Of a stretch of DNA of 64,000 bases, positions 55,870 to 64,000 are shown one piece after another. The stretch comes from Bacteroidota bacterium (GTDB lineage Bacteria; Bacteroidota; JABWAT01): the NCBI GenBank assembly GCA_020161835.1, contig JAIUNL010000001.1, positions 310,001 to 374,000 on the forward strand. Reading direction: 5' to 3'. Made by a program: the position numbers and the translations under genes. The notes beneath the pieces were generated by a model, which made no database searches, was not told where the DNA came from, and saw nothing but the letters and a program-made list of their open reading frames with translations. Positions within the stretch are counted from its first letter, which is position 1. Each line of letters starts with the position of its first letter.

Positions 55870-58800
55870 ATCCGATCTTCCCGGATGTTTCACGTGGAAC
55901 ATCCAAGCAAGCTTCCGTTCTTCTTTCAAAACAACCGATCACAATTGATTGGTCGTCCTATCTTTCTTTCTTGATTGCTGATTTCTATTCAAAGATTCCC
56001 GGCAGGTGTCTTGTTGTCGTTCCTGAAGATTTCAGGATTCCTGCGCTTGTTGAAGATCTCGAAACTGTTAATCCTGATTTGTTTGTGCTTCATTATGAAG
56101 AACAGGATTGGGAACGGCTATATTCTGAAGAGACAGAACTTCGACTGATCAGCGAGAGAATTGAAACTCTCCGGATTTTACAGGATAGGGATAAAGCAGT
56201 AGTGTTTTTATCCGCCAAAAGTATCCTGACCAAGGTACCTCCGCCTGCCAATTTTAACCGGGAAAAGTTACATCTAAGAACCGGTAAATCAATCAGTTTT
56301 GAAAGTTTGCAGCACAATCTGGAACACTTTGGTTTTACCCGGGAAGATGTGGTTTCACGTCCGGGTGATTTTACAATCCGGGGTGGGATTGTCGATATCT
56401 TTAGTTTCGGTTCCGAGAATCCGGTAAGAATTGAGTTCTGGGGAGATGACATTGATTCCCTGAGATATTTTGATGTGAAAACTCAACGATCGGTTGAGGT
56501 TATTGAGAAAACCACTATTTATCCCAACTTTAACCGGCCGAAATCACTTCTGGCTCAGGTTTGTTTACTCGAGTATCTGCAGCCCGATGATTGGGTTTTG
56601 TATCTTGACAGAGCGGGTTGCTGGAACAGAATTGAAGGATTTGATCCGGAGCAGGTCAGACGAAAAACGGGAAATAATCAATCGTTTTCACTCCCTGAAG
56701 AGTTGCTTGTGTATGAAGAGTTGGTTTCTGTTGCTTCCATTGAAATCAAAGAGCACCTGAATGAAGGAGTGGTTCCTCAATCAAGACTTGGCATTGATGA
56801 AGGCAGTTTTCCAGTAAGAATCCGGGATTACCAGAATCAGGGTTACCGGATTTGGGTTGGTGTTGATCAGGATGCTCAGTGGGACAGAATTCAGAACTAT
56901 CTTAAAAAGGATGAAAATCCGGTTCAGATTGAACTGTTAAAGCCTTCGTTTCATGAAGGATGGCTGGATACAGAAAACAAACAACTGATTCTTTCTGAGC
57001 ATTTGATTTTTTCCCGGTTCAGAAGAGTTCAACGCCGGCATCAAATCAAGATCAATACCGGAAACCGGATTGAAAATCCGCTTGATCTCAGGCGGGGTGA
57101 TTATGTGGTTCATGAAGATCACGGAATCGGAAAGTTTGTTGGCCTGACGAAAATAAAAGTAGGGAACAAGCTGACCGAAGTTATCAAAATTGAATATACG
57201 AATGGAGATTCTTTGTTTGTAAACGTCAAGAAAATTGATAAGATCCAGAAATATGCCTCCCGGGATGGAGCAAGTCCGGTTCTGGCAAAAATCGGTTCGC
57301 CTGACTGGCAGAAGAAAAAAGAGAGCACAAAAGCCAAAATCAGGGAAATTGCGCGTGATCTGATTCTGCTTTACAGCAAAAGAAAAAAGGAACCTGGATT
57401 TAAATTCAGCCCGGATACTCCCTGGCAATCGGAACTTGAAGCCTCTTTTATGTATGAAGACACACCTGATCAGGCCAAAACCATGATCAGTGTAAAAGAA
57501 GATATGGAAGATCCGCACCCGATGGACCGGTTGGTTTGTGGTGACGTGGGTTTTGGGAAAACAGAAATTGCGGTTCGTGCGGCATTCAAAGCCATTCAGG
57601 ACGGAAAGCAGGTTGCCATTCTGGTTCCAACAACGATTCTCGCTCAGCAGCATTACACCACGTTTTCATCCCGGATGGCTCAGTTTCCGGTTCGGATCAA
57701 TGTGCTGAGCCGGTTTAAAACAGCAAAAGAAGCAAAAGAAATCAAATCCTCTCTGGCTGACGGAACACTTGATCTTGTAATCGGAACCACAAGTCTGATG
57801 GCGTCTGATATAAAATTTAAAGACTTGGGTTTGCTGATCATTGATGAAGAGCATCGTTTTGGCGTGAAGGATAAAGAGCGCATCAAAGCTTTAAAGGTCA
57901 ACGTTGATGTTTTGGCTATGAGTGCTACCCCAATCCCAAGATCGATGCAGCTTAGTATGATGGGTGCACGTGATATTTCAATTATTGCAACGCCGCCAGT
58001 CAACCGGATGCCTGTTGAAGTGACCCTGCAACCCTTCAATGAACAGAAGATCAAAGACATTATCAATGAAGAAATGAAGCGGAACGGACAGATTTTCTTC
58101 ATCCACAACCGGGTAAAAAGCATCTACAGTATCGCCAATTATCTTAGCCGGCTGATGCCAAGAATGAGAATCCAGGTTGCCCACGGACAAATGAACCCGA
58201 AAGAACTCGAAGAAATCATTGTCGGATTTATCAATCACGAGATCGATTTGCTTTGTTCTACCAATATTGTAGAATCAGGCGTTGATATTCCCAATGCGAA
58301 TACGATCATCATCAATCGGGCAGACCGGTTTGGACTGTCAGAATTGTATCAATTAAAAGGAAGAGTTGGCCGTTCTAACCGAAAAGGACATTGTCACCTG
58401 CTTATTCCTCCTATTGATATGATTAAACGGGATGCTGTTCGCAGATTATTAACTATTGAAGAGTTTACAGAGTTGGGTTCAGGGTTCAATGTGGCCATGC
58501 GTGATCTTGATCTTCGTGGTGCCGGTAACATTCTCGGCGCCGAACAATCTGGTTTTATCAATAATATTGGGGTGGAATTATACCATTCGATTCTGGAAGA
58601 AACTGTTCTTGAGTTGAAAGAAGTTGAATTTTCGAATCTGTTCAAGAAGGAAAAACGATTATTTCTGACTAAAGATGTGGTTGTTGAAACTCCATTCAAC
58701 GCTCAGATTCCGGACGATTATGTTGAAAGTATACAGGAACGGTTTGACTGGTACAAGAGACTTTCACAAGCTAGAAAACTGGAAACAGTTTCTGATTTGC

Positions 58801-59144
58801 AGATCGAACTCGTTGACAGGTACGGTCCGGTCAATGATGAAACCATCAGTCTGATTTCTGAAACCCGGCTAAAGTTACTGGGGGAAAAAATCGGATGCAC
58901 CAAAATTCAAATCAGTGCAAATACAATGGAGCTCGTCTTTCCCGGAAAAGATCATGTGTTTTACCGGGAGTCCTATTTTGAACAATTACTGAAACAGCTC
59001 GGAAGTCTGAAACAAAAATATCAGTTCAAAGAAGTGAAGGGAATTCTGACACTTTCGATCACGATTTCTGATTTTGCAGGACTTGAATCTGAAAAATGGT
59101 ACCTCAAACTCGAAGACATCCTTGAACACCTGGTTTTGGTCTGA
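55866..59144 (+). CDS. mfd: Transcription-repair coupling factor
   Basis: A 1092-residue DNA translocase that removes RNA polymerase stalled at lesions and recruits UvrA. The N-terminal UvrB-like module includes GDFTIRGGIVDIFSFG. The RNA-polymerase-interacting domain (DLRRGDYVVHEDHGIGKFVGL) is followed by two RecA-like helicase domains with Walker A GDVGFGKTE (about 558-566), DEEHRFGV (about 660), SATPIPRSMQLSMMGARD, QVAHGQMNPKELE, and the TRG region NRADRFGLSELYQLKGRVGR. The C-terminal domain is complete. The ATG overlaps the murQ stop (ATGA). Codons 7-12 contain a second parS-like site. Followed by a 791-base gap. Confidence 0.97.
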   Translation: MNPIFPDVSRGTSKQASVLLSKQPITIDWSSYLSFLIADFYSKIPGRCLVVVPEDFRIPALVEDLETVNPDLFVLHYEEQDWERLYSEETELRLISERIETLRILQDRDKAVVFLSAKSILTKVPPPANFNREKLHLRTGKSISFESLQHNLEHFGFTREDVVSRPGDFTIRGGIVDIFSFGSENPVRIEFWGDDIDSLRYFDVKTQRSVEVIEKTTIYPNFNRPKSLLAQVCLLEYLQPDDWVLYLDRAGCWNRIEGFDPEQVRRKTGNNQSFSLPEELLVYEELVSVASIEIKEHLNEGVVPQSRLGIDEGSFPVRIRDYQNQGYRIWVGVDQDAQWDRIQNYLKKDENPVQIELLKPSFHEGWLDTENKQLILSEHLIFSRFRRVQRRHQIKINTGNRIENPLDLRRGDYVVHEDHGIGKFVGLTKIKVGNKLTEVIKIEYTNGDSLFVNVKKIDKIQKYASRDGASPVLAKIGSPDWQKKKESTKAKIREIARDLILLYSKRKKEPGFKFSPDTPWQSELEASFMYEDTPDQAKTMISVKEDMEDPHPMDRLVCGDVGFGKTEIAVRAAFKAIQDGKQVAILVPTTILAQQHYTTFSSRMAQFPVRINVLSRFKTAKEAKEIKSSLADGTLDLVIGTTSLMASDIKFKDLGLLIIDEEHRFGVKDKERIKALKVNVDVLAMSATPIPRSMQLSMMGARDISIIATPPVNRMPVEVTLQPFNEQKIKDIINEEMKRNGQIFFIHNRVKSIYSIANYLSRLMPRMRIQVAHGQMNPKELEEIIVGFINHEIDLLCSTNIVESGVDIPNANTIIINRADRFGLSELYQLKGRVGRSNRKGHCHLLIPPIDMIKRDAVRRLLTIEEFTELGSGFNVAMRDLDLRGAGNILGAEQSGFINNIGVELYHSILEETVLELKEVEFSNLFKKEKRLFLTKDVVVETPFNAQIPDDYVESIQERFDWYKRLSQARKLETVSDLQIELVDRYGPVNDETISLISETRLKLLGEKIGCTKIQISANTMELVFPGKDHVFYRESYFEQLLKQLGSLKQKYQFKEVKGILTLSITISDFAGLESEKWYLKLEDILEHLVLV
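55886..55901. promoter_or_regulatory. Second parS-like site
   Basis: TGTTTCACGTGGAACA; its reverse complement TGTTCCACGTGAAACA fits the parS consensus TGTTNCACGTGAAACA exactly. It lies in the first codons of mfd, 1.6 kb from the first site. Confidence 0.85.
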
Positions 59145-59935
59145 ACTCCGATTAGAATCATTTTCAAACCGAATTTGATATTTTGTTGTAAGTGTTTGAT
59201 AATATATAACATATAACCATTTTCTACCCGTTTAAAATCCTCATAAAATCACTCTCCCCACCTGTCGATGGCATATAATCGGTTCTCGTTTGCTACGAAA
59301 ACGGTTCGATTTTTTGTGGTTGATTTTTGAAAAGATAAAAGTGAATTGTCAAAAGTTGAAAAGTGAAATTCTGGAAAACCGGAGTCAATCCGGAAAAATT
59401 CTGTTTAGTCATTACTGTATATTATTGTACTGATAATATATTTAGTTATTATCATTTCCTAAATGCGAACCCGCCTTCGCAGGGATGACAACATTATCTC
59501 CGTTTGAATTAGAAACCCCGCTATTTGTGGTGGGTTATTTATGAATACTGTATATTATTGTACTGATATAATGCGCAGGTGTTGTCGAATTTTGGGAACA
59601 GAATATTTTTCTGAACATTTCTTAAATACGGAGACGGGTCTGAAACCCGACTATACAAAAAAAACAAATTCCTTTTTATTACAAGGGCGACCAGCCGATC
59701 GCCTCTACAAAAATTCAAAAAATACGGAGACGTGATAAATAACGTCTCTACCCCAATTCGAATTCGCCAAAAATTATCCTACCGCTCTGTGCCTTTGTGT
59801 CTTTGCGGTCTCCCCGTTTCCATGTCCCCTCAAAAATAACCCGCCCGCAAACTTCCCAATCTGACTGATGTTTTCAGTTGACTTTAGGTGGTCAAATGGT
59901 GATTTTAGTTGCTAAGTGGGTCAAAGTGGTAAAAA
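59145..59935. repeat. Repeat-rich intergenic region between mfd and mraZ
   Basis: A 791-base gap without a credible gene. It holds two identical 23-base copies (59413-59435 and 59546-59568, beginning TACTGTATATT), a degenerate CCCGCCTTCGCAGGG palindrome (59470-59492), three hairpins of the GGAGACG/GCGACC family (59627-59655, 59681-59707 and 59723-59752), and a CTCTGTGCCTTTGTGTCTTTG unit (59785-59812). The last 60 bases carry the mraZ control region. No clear terminator for mfd was found. Confidence 0.75.
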
Positions 59936-59940
59936 ATGGT
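59917..59940 (+). promoter_or_regulatory. MraZ-type operator, three TGGK repeats in 10-base phase
   Basis: TGGG at 59917, TGGT at 59927 and TGGT at 59937, with a further TGGT in phase at 59897. MraZ proteins bind direct repeats of TGGG-like words with this spacing upstream of their own gene. Here the last repeat includes the ATG of mraZ. A TTGACT hexamer at 59878 might be a -35 element, but its -10 is poor. Confidence 0.6.
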
Positions 59941-60400
59941 AAACACGGTCACAAATTTCGGATTTATGGGAGAATTTCTCTACGCCCTTGATAAAAAGGG
60001 TCGTGTGAGTTTGCCTCTTCGTCTCCGGAAAAACCTGGCGGTTGACCGGGATAATGTGTTTGTGATCACCCGTGGTTTTGAACAATGTCTTCTTTTATAT
60101 CCTCAACAGACCTGGCAGCAAATTTCTGAAAAGCTGGCTGAGTTCAGTTATCTGGCTTCACCCGACAACCGGGCCTTCATCAGAACCTTTTTATCCTGGG
60201 CAAATGAAATCGAACTGGATAGTCAGTTCCGGTTAAATATTCCGCAACGCCATCTCGACTTTGCCCAAATTTCATCAGAAACCGTTATTCTCGGATTGAT
60301 GGATAAAATTGAACTCTGGAATCCGCAACGATATCAGGATTATCAGTCAAAGACCGGTGCCGACTATGAGACGATTGCGACCAAGATCATGGGACTTTAA
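59936..60400 (+). CDS. mraZ: Transcriptional regulator MraZ
   Basis: A 154-residue protein with two tandem SpoVT-AbrB-like DNA-binding modules: GEFLYALDKKGRVSLPLRLRK (about 12-32) and NEIELDSQFRLNIPQRHLDFA (about 85-105). It represses the division/cell-wall cluster in characterised bacteria. The ATG at 59936 gives an N-terminus of about ten extra residues; an alternative ATG at 59966 would begin with the usual MGEF. Neither has a strong Shine-Dalgarno. It overlaps rsmH by one base and leads the dcw cluster. Confidence 0.92.
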   Translation: MVNTVTNFGFMGEFLYALDKKGRVSLPLRLRKNLAVDRDNVFVITRGFEQCLLLYPQQTWQQISEKLAEFSYLASPDNRAFIRTFLSWANEIELDSQFRLNIPQRHLDFAQISSETVILGLMDKIELWNPQRYQDYQSKTGADYETIATKIMGL

Positions 60401-61323
60401 TGGAGTACCACATCCCGGTTCTGGCAGAGGAAGTTCTTAACGGACTCGCCATCAGGCCAAATGGAGTTTATGTCGACGGAACCCTGGGTGGTGGCGGACA
60501 TTCAGAATTAATTCTTGAAAAATTAGGTGAAAAGGGTCGTTGTCTGGGCTTTGACGTAGATCCGGATGCCATCGCCTTTGCAACAAAACGGCTTGAACGG
60601 TTTGGTGATAAATTCAAAATCATCAACTCAAATTTTTCATTTTTGTCGGAAGGATTGTACCGCTCGGGATATAAAGCTGCGGACGGGATTTTGCTGGATC
60701 TGGGGGTTTCTTCACGGCAACTCGATAATCCGGAAAAGGGGTTCAGTTTCCGGGCAGAAGCCAATCTGGATTTACGGCTGGATCCGTCTCTGAAATTATC
60801 GGCAGCGGATGTCATCAACACCTACTCAGATGATCAGCTCTGCAAAGTCATCCGGGATTATGGCGAAGAACAGTTTGCCTGGCAAATTACAAAGGAACTG
60901 GTGAAACGACGGGCACAAAAGCCCTTTGTCACGACTACTGAACTCACGGCAGCCATTGATGCGGTTATTTTTCCGGATAAAAGGAAAAAAAGTTACGCAC
61001 GTGTGTTTCAGTCCTTACGAATTGAGGTCAACCGGGAACTTGAAGTTCTGAAAACGGCACTGGCAAAATCAGTTTCATGTCTGGCTCCCGGCGGAAGGCT
61101 GGTTGTGATCAGTTACCATTCACTTGAAGACCGGATTGTAAAAGACTTTTTAAAATATGAATCGCTGAGCTGTATTTGTCCGCCTCAACAGCCCATTTGT
61201 CAATGTGGGAAAGTGGCAACCGTTAACCTGATCAGCAGGAAACCACTGGTTCCGTCCGAAGAAGAATGTGAACGGAACCCACGGTCACGAAGTGCCAAGT
61301 TAAGAATTGCCGAACGAAAATAG
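60400..61323 (+). CDS. rsmH: 16S rRNA (cytosine1402-N4)-methyltransferase
   Basis: A 307-residue SAM-dependent methyltransferase (MraW). Family blocks are HIPVLAEEVLNGL, DGTLGGGGHSELIL, DLGVSSRQLDNPEKGFSFR, ARVFQSLRIEVNREL and YHSLEDRIVKDF. It methylates C1402 of 16S rRNA near the P site and is nearly always second in the dcw cluster. Near the C-terminus four cysteines (CICPPQQPICQC) may bind metal. The ATG overlaps the mraZ stop (TAATG). Confidence 0.96.
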   Translation: MEYHIPVLAEEVLNGLAIRPNGVYVDGTLGGGGHSELILEKLGEKGRCLGFDVDPDAIAFATKRLERFGDKFKIINSNFSFLSEGLYRSGYKAADGILLDLGVSSRQLDNPEKGFSFRAEANLDLRLDPSLKLSAADVINTYSDDQLCKVIRDYGEEQFAWQITKELVKRRAQKPFVTTTELTAAIDAVIFPDKRKKSYARVFQSLRIEVNRELEVLKTALAKSVSCLAPGGRLVVISYHSLEDRIVKDFLKYESLSCICPPQQPICQCGKVATVNLISRKPLVPSEEECERNPRSRSAKLRIAERK

Positions 61324-61326
61324 AAG

Positions 61327-61695
61327 ATGGAATCAAACGAACCCAAAGCAGTAAAGCCCCGCAAAAAGAAAAGCCGGGTTGAAGAAAAGGTCGAAAATAC
61401 CAAGTCAATTACGGTAGTCGGGTATGTTGTCGTTGTTGTAGTTGCCTTGTTTTTCTATATCTCAAACACGCTGACTGTTAGGGATTTGCTGTCATCCAAC
61501 GGAAAAATGAAAGATGATCTGGCCAGGGAAAGAACTGTTACTGATAAAATTCAATCACAGGTAAACCAGCTTGAATCGGTACAAAGAATTCAGGACATCG
61601 CTGTGAAAGAATTGGGATTGGCTTTACCGCAGAAACCACCTCTTGTTATTCAGGTCAGACAAAGTGAATTGAATAAATTAACGGAAAAACCCTGA
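61327..61695 (+). CDS. ftsL: FtsL-like cell division protein
   Basis: A 122-residue bitopic membrane protein. The basic cytoplasmic N-terminus (KPRKKKSR) is followed by one membrane helix (about 30-50), a coiled coil with leucine spacing (about 55-95), and the typical RIQDIAVKELGLALPQ end. FtsL partners FtsB and FtsQ in the division complex that activates FtsW-FtsI. Sequence conservation in this family is low, so the call rests on topology and position between rsmH and ftsI. Confidence 0.85.
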   Translation: MESNEPKAVKPRKKKSRVEEKVENTKSITVVGYVVVVVVALFFYISNTLTVRDLLSSNGKMKDDLARERTVTDKIQSQVNQLESVQRIQDIAVKELGLALPQKPPLVIQVRQSELNKLTEKP

Positions 61696-61696
61696 G

Positions 61697-63814
61697 ATGG
61701 AAGGTCTGGAACCCGGTTCATTTGAAAAACGCCAGTCTGGGGTAAACCGTATTTATGTGGTTGCCATCGGATTCTTTTTGTTTTTTCTGGTGATTATCGG
61801 GCGGATGTTTTACATCCAGGTTATTCAGGGTGGAAAATACCAGGCCGTTGCCCGCCAGCAGTATGAAGAGCGGCTGATTCTGAAAGCAAACCGTGGAATT
61901 GTGTACGACCGGCGCGGAATTCCGCTGGTAACCAATCAGGTACAGTATTCCTATGGTGTTGATCCGAATATGACGAAACCTGAGGATGCACCTGTTCTTG
62001 CACGACGGTTTTCAAAAGTTTTCGGTAAATCATATTCAGGTTATCTGAGTAAAATCAGAACAAAAAAGAATTTTCTCTGGCTGGAACGTGGTGTTTCTCT
62101 GGAACAGAAAAAGCAACTGGCGCTTGATAATTTTAACAGTATTGTTGAACTGAAAGAACCCACACGACTCTATCGTTACAACGAAAAAGCGGGCCAGGTA
62201 CTGGGTTTTACCAATATTGATAACAAAGGAATATCAGGAATTGAAATGGCCTACGATTCCTGGATCCGGGGAAAAGACGGCTACACCATTATGCAGCGTG
62301 ATGGCCGGGGGCAATTGATTCCAGCCGCTGACTATGCCCGCCAGGATCCGATGAATGGTAAAAATGTTTCGACTACGCTCGACATCGTCATTCAAAGTAT
62401 TGTGGATGAAGAGCTGGCCAAAGGTGTGAAAGATGCAGGCGGATCAGCAGGAATTGCCGTTTTCATGATACCGCAAACAGGTGAAATTGTTGCGATGTCC
62501 AATTATCCCGGATTTGACCCCAATAATCCGGGTGATGTAAAAGTTGAAAACACGAGAATCAGAGCCATCACCGATGTATTTGAACCCGGATCAACTTTTA
62601 AACTGGTTACGGCGGCCGGGGCTTATGAATATGGGGTGAGAAAAAGCTCAGACAAAGTAAACGGTGAACGGGGAAAATGGCTCTATAAAGGTGAAAAAGT
62701 TATTGATCATGAACCGCTTGGAACGGTCACTTTTGAACAGGGAATTGTTCAGTCAAGCAATGTGGTCATGGCGAAAACCGGACTTTTAATCGGAGAAGAA
62801 AATTTTTACAAAACAGCCCGGAATTTTGGCTATGGAATGGAAACAGGCATTGATCTGGCAGGAGAAATACCAGGAACACTTCACCAGCCGATGACCTGGT
62901 CTGGGATATCGCTGGCATGGCTGTCGTTCGGATATGAAGTTCTGGTTACACCGCTACAGGTTTTAAATTCTTATGCCGCAATTGCAAACCGGGGTCAGCT
63001 CATGCGCCCTTTTATTGTTAAAACGATTTATGATGATGCAGGTAAAATTGTTTTTGAAAATAAGCCCACGGTTATCAGACAGGTGATCACTACCGCAACG
63101 GTTGATACCCTTATCCCTATTTTAACCAAAGTGGTCAATTTCGGGACAGCAAAAGCAGCCAAAATACCCAATCTGCAAATTGCCGGAAAAACCGGAACGG
63201 CGCAGAAGGCGATTTCAGGAAAGTACGAAAAAAACTATATGGCTTCATTTGTTGGCTTTTTTCCTGCCAACTCCCCGCAGCTTGCCGGGGTGGTCATCAT
63301 CGACTCACCCGCAAAAGGGTTTTACGGTGGTGCGGTAAGTGCGCCGGTTTTTGGCCGGATTGCCCAACGGCTGATGTCAAACGCAATTCTGGAACGCCCG
63401 GCCGAAGAACGGTCATCAACTGATTCTCTTTATGGTCAAAAACTGCTGCCTGATTTTAAGAATCTGAGTGCTGAAGCAACCAAAGCCTGGCTTGAAGATG
63501 AAGAAATTGACTATGATTTCGTAAACGACGAAACCGGTTATGTGATTGATATGAGTCCGGCAGCGGGAACACCGGTTACGAAAGAAACAGAAGTGATATT
63601 ATCAACAGCAAAAATTGCCGGTAAGAAAGAACCCCTAAAGCCTGAAGATTTAAAGGGAATGTCACTCAGACAGGCTGTGAATATGGTTCAGAGCTATGGC
63701 TATAAGGCCAAGATTATTGGAACGGGAACAGTTATTAAAGCCGAACTGACCAATTCAGAGAAAAAGCTGTACACAATTTATGGCCGTCAGCCGGGAGGTT
63801 CCGGATGGAACTGA
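61697..63814 (+). CDS. ftsI: Division-specific penicillin-binding protein (FtsI/PBP3 type) with PASTA domains
   Basis: A 705-residue septal transpeptidase. The N-terminal membrane anchor is at about 19-40, followed by the dimerisation domain (about 55-200). The transpeptidase domain (about 245-565) has S299-T-F-K302, S353-S-N355 and K498-T-G500. Two PASTA-like domains at the C-terminus (about 575-632 and 638-700, LLPDFKNLSAEATKAWL and LKGMSLRQAVNMVQSYG) are additions not found in proteobacterial FtsI but common in other phyla; they may bind wall or other divisome parts. It follows ftsL after one base and overlaps murE by ten. Confidence 0.94.
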   Translation: MEGLEPGSFEKRQSGVNRIYVVAIGFFLFFLVIIGRMFYIQVIQGGKYQAVARQQYEERLILKANRGIVYDRRGIPLVTNQVQYSYGVDPNMTKPEDAPVLARRFSKVFGKSYSGYLSKIRTKKNFLWLERGVSLEQKKQLALDNFNSIVELKEPTRLYRYNEKAGQVLGFTNIDNKGISGIEMAYDSWIRGKDGYTIMQRDGRGQLIPAADYARQDPMNGKNVSTTLDIVIQSIVDEELAKGVKDAGGSAGIAVFMIPQTGEIVAMSNYPGFDPNNPGDVKVENTRIRAITDVFEPGSTFKLVTAAGAYEYGVRKSSDKVNGERGKWLYKGEKVIDHEPLGTVTFEQGIVQSSNVVMAKTGLLIGEENFYKTARNFGYGMETGIDLAGEIPGTLHQPMTWSGISLAWLSFGYEVLVTPLQVLNSYAAIANRGQLMRPFIVKTIYDDAGKIVFENKPTVIRQVITTATVDTLIPILTKVVNFGTAKAAKIPNLQIAGKTGTAQKAISGKYEKNYMASFVGFFPANSPQLAGVVIIDSPAKGFYGGAVSAPVFGRIAQRLMSNAILERPAEERSSTDSLYGQKLLPDFKNLSAEATKAWLEDEEIDYDFVNDETGYVIDMSPAAGTPVTKETEVILSTAKIAGKKEPLKPEDLKGMSLRQAVNMVQSYGYKAKIIGTGTVIKAELTNSEKKLYTIYGRQPGGSGWN

Positions 63815-64000
63815 AAACAGGACGGTGGCTTTTTTCTTTATTGGGAAGAACGTGTCCCTTCAATCTTGAAGACATCAAAATATCAGGCCTGGTCTATGAT
63901 TCAAGAAAGGCCATTGAAGGATCTTTGTTTTTTGCTGTTGGCGGATTTAAGGCAGACGGCAATGATTATGCAAACAAAGCAATTCAGTCCGGGGCAGTTT
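63805..64000 (+). CDS. murE: UDP-MurNAc-tripeptide synthetase (MurE), N-terminal fragment
   Basis: The gene runs off the right end; 65 residues are visible. They match the Mur-ligase N-terminal domain: ISGLVYDSRKAIEGSLFFAV and GFKADGNDYANKAIQSGAV, where uridine is bound. MurE adds the third amino acid (usually diaminopimelate or lysine) to UDP-MurNAc-dipeptide. The ATG at 63805 lies within the end of ftsI and has GGGAGG six bases upstream. Order ftsI-murE is standard in dcw clusters. The specificity motif lies outside the window. Confidence 0.88.
   Translation, partial: MELKTGRWLFSLLGRTCPFNLEDIKISGLVYDSRKAIEGSLFFAVGGFKADGNDYANKAIQSGAV

Noticed and set aside
59287..59316. Hairpin CGTTT-gctacga-AAACG followed by a T-run as terminator for mfd
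   Set aside because: The stem is only five base pairs and AT-rich, and it lies 140 bases beyond the stop; too weak to list.
59541..59735. Open frame of 64 codons in the mfd-mraZ gap
   Set aside because: It runs through a direct repeat and two hairpin repeats; composition is not protein-like.

Overview
The window carries ordinary chromosomal DNA of a bacterium of the Bacteroidota / wider FCB type. Four signs point there. Two large secreted proteins end in Por/T9SS-type C-terminal sorting domains. The families DUF2851, DUF3857-transglutaminase and DUF4476 are present. Several promoters fit the Bacteroidota pattern TTG-N19/20-TAnnTTTG, upstream of gltB, asnC-glnA, dnaA and rpmH. The sigma-54 activator has the form seen in that group. 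I cannot name a genus. No rRNA, tRNA, CRISPR array, prophage or insertion sequence was recognised.

Left part (1-35 kb), genes mostly on the minus strand: the 3' end of a glycogen synthase gene, a PDZ/GAF/SpoIIE-type phosphatase, a secreted BNR-repeat protein, a tightly packed miaB / SPOR-domain / metallo-beta-lactamase / sigma-54 activator operon, an AT-rich stretch with two small hypothetical genes, an active plus inactive pair of transglutaminase-like proteins, dsbD, a sodium:neurotransmitter-symporter-type transporter with its 51-residue MetS-like small subunit, a 1080-residue secreted protein of unknown function, gltB, a DUF2851 gene, pyrF, serS, and an RmlD-like reductase / PfkB-like kinase pair.

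Right part (35-64 kb), nearly all plus strand: the replication-origin neighbourhood. dnaN-recF-dciA-gyrB-gyrA is followed by a small AgmX/PglI-like lipoprotein gene, then glnA and an AsnC/Lrp regulator on the minus strand. After these come dnaA, a deoxynucleoside kinase, rpmH-rnpA-yidD-yidC-mnmE-mnmG-rsmG-murQ-mfd, and the start of the division/cell-wall cluster mraZ-rsmH-ftsL-ftsI-murE (murE cut by the window end). Coding strand switches at about 35.1 kb, next to a 400-bp DnaA-box-rich gap upstream of dnaN. This is the best oriC candidate. A second DnaA-box cluster lies upstream of dnaA, and two parS-like sites sit in the first codons of rsmG and mfd.

The main items for a second look are: rnpA, which appears to start at AUU with a well-placed Shine-Dalgarno; the two parS sites inside genes; the split and permuted origin cluster with two DnaA-box regions; a transglutaminase pair in which the second member has lost its catalytic Cys; an MraZ-type operator overlapping the mraZ start codon; and a set of intergenic repeat families, including a 148-bp tandem duplication and a perfect 28-bp inverted pair, that fill most larger gaps. 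I did not find a clearly new multi-gene system. The transglutaminase pair with its neighbours is the nearest thing to an unexplained gene set.
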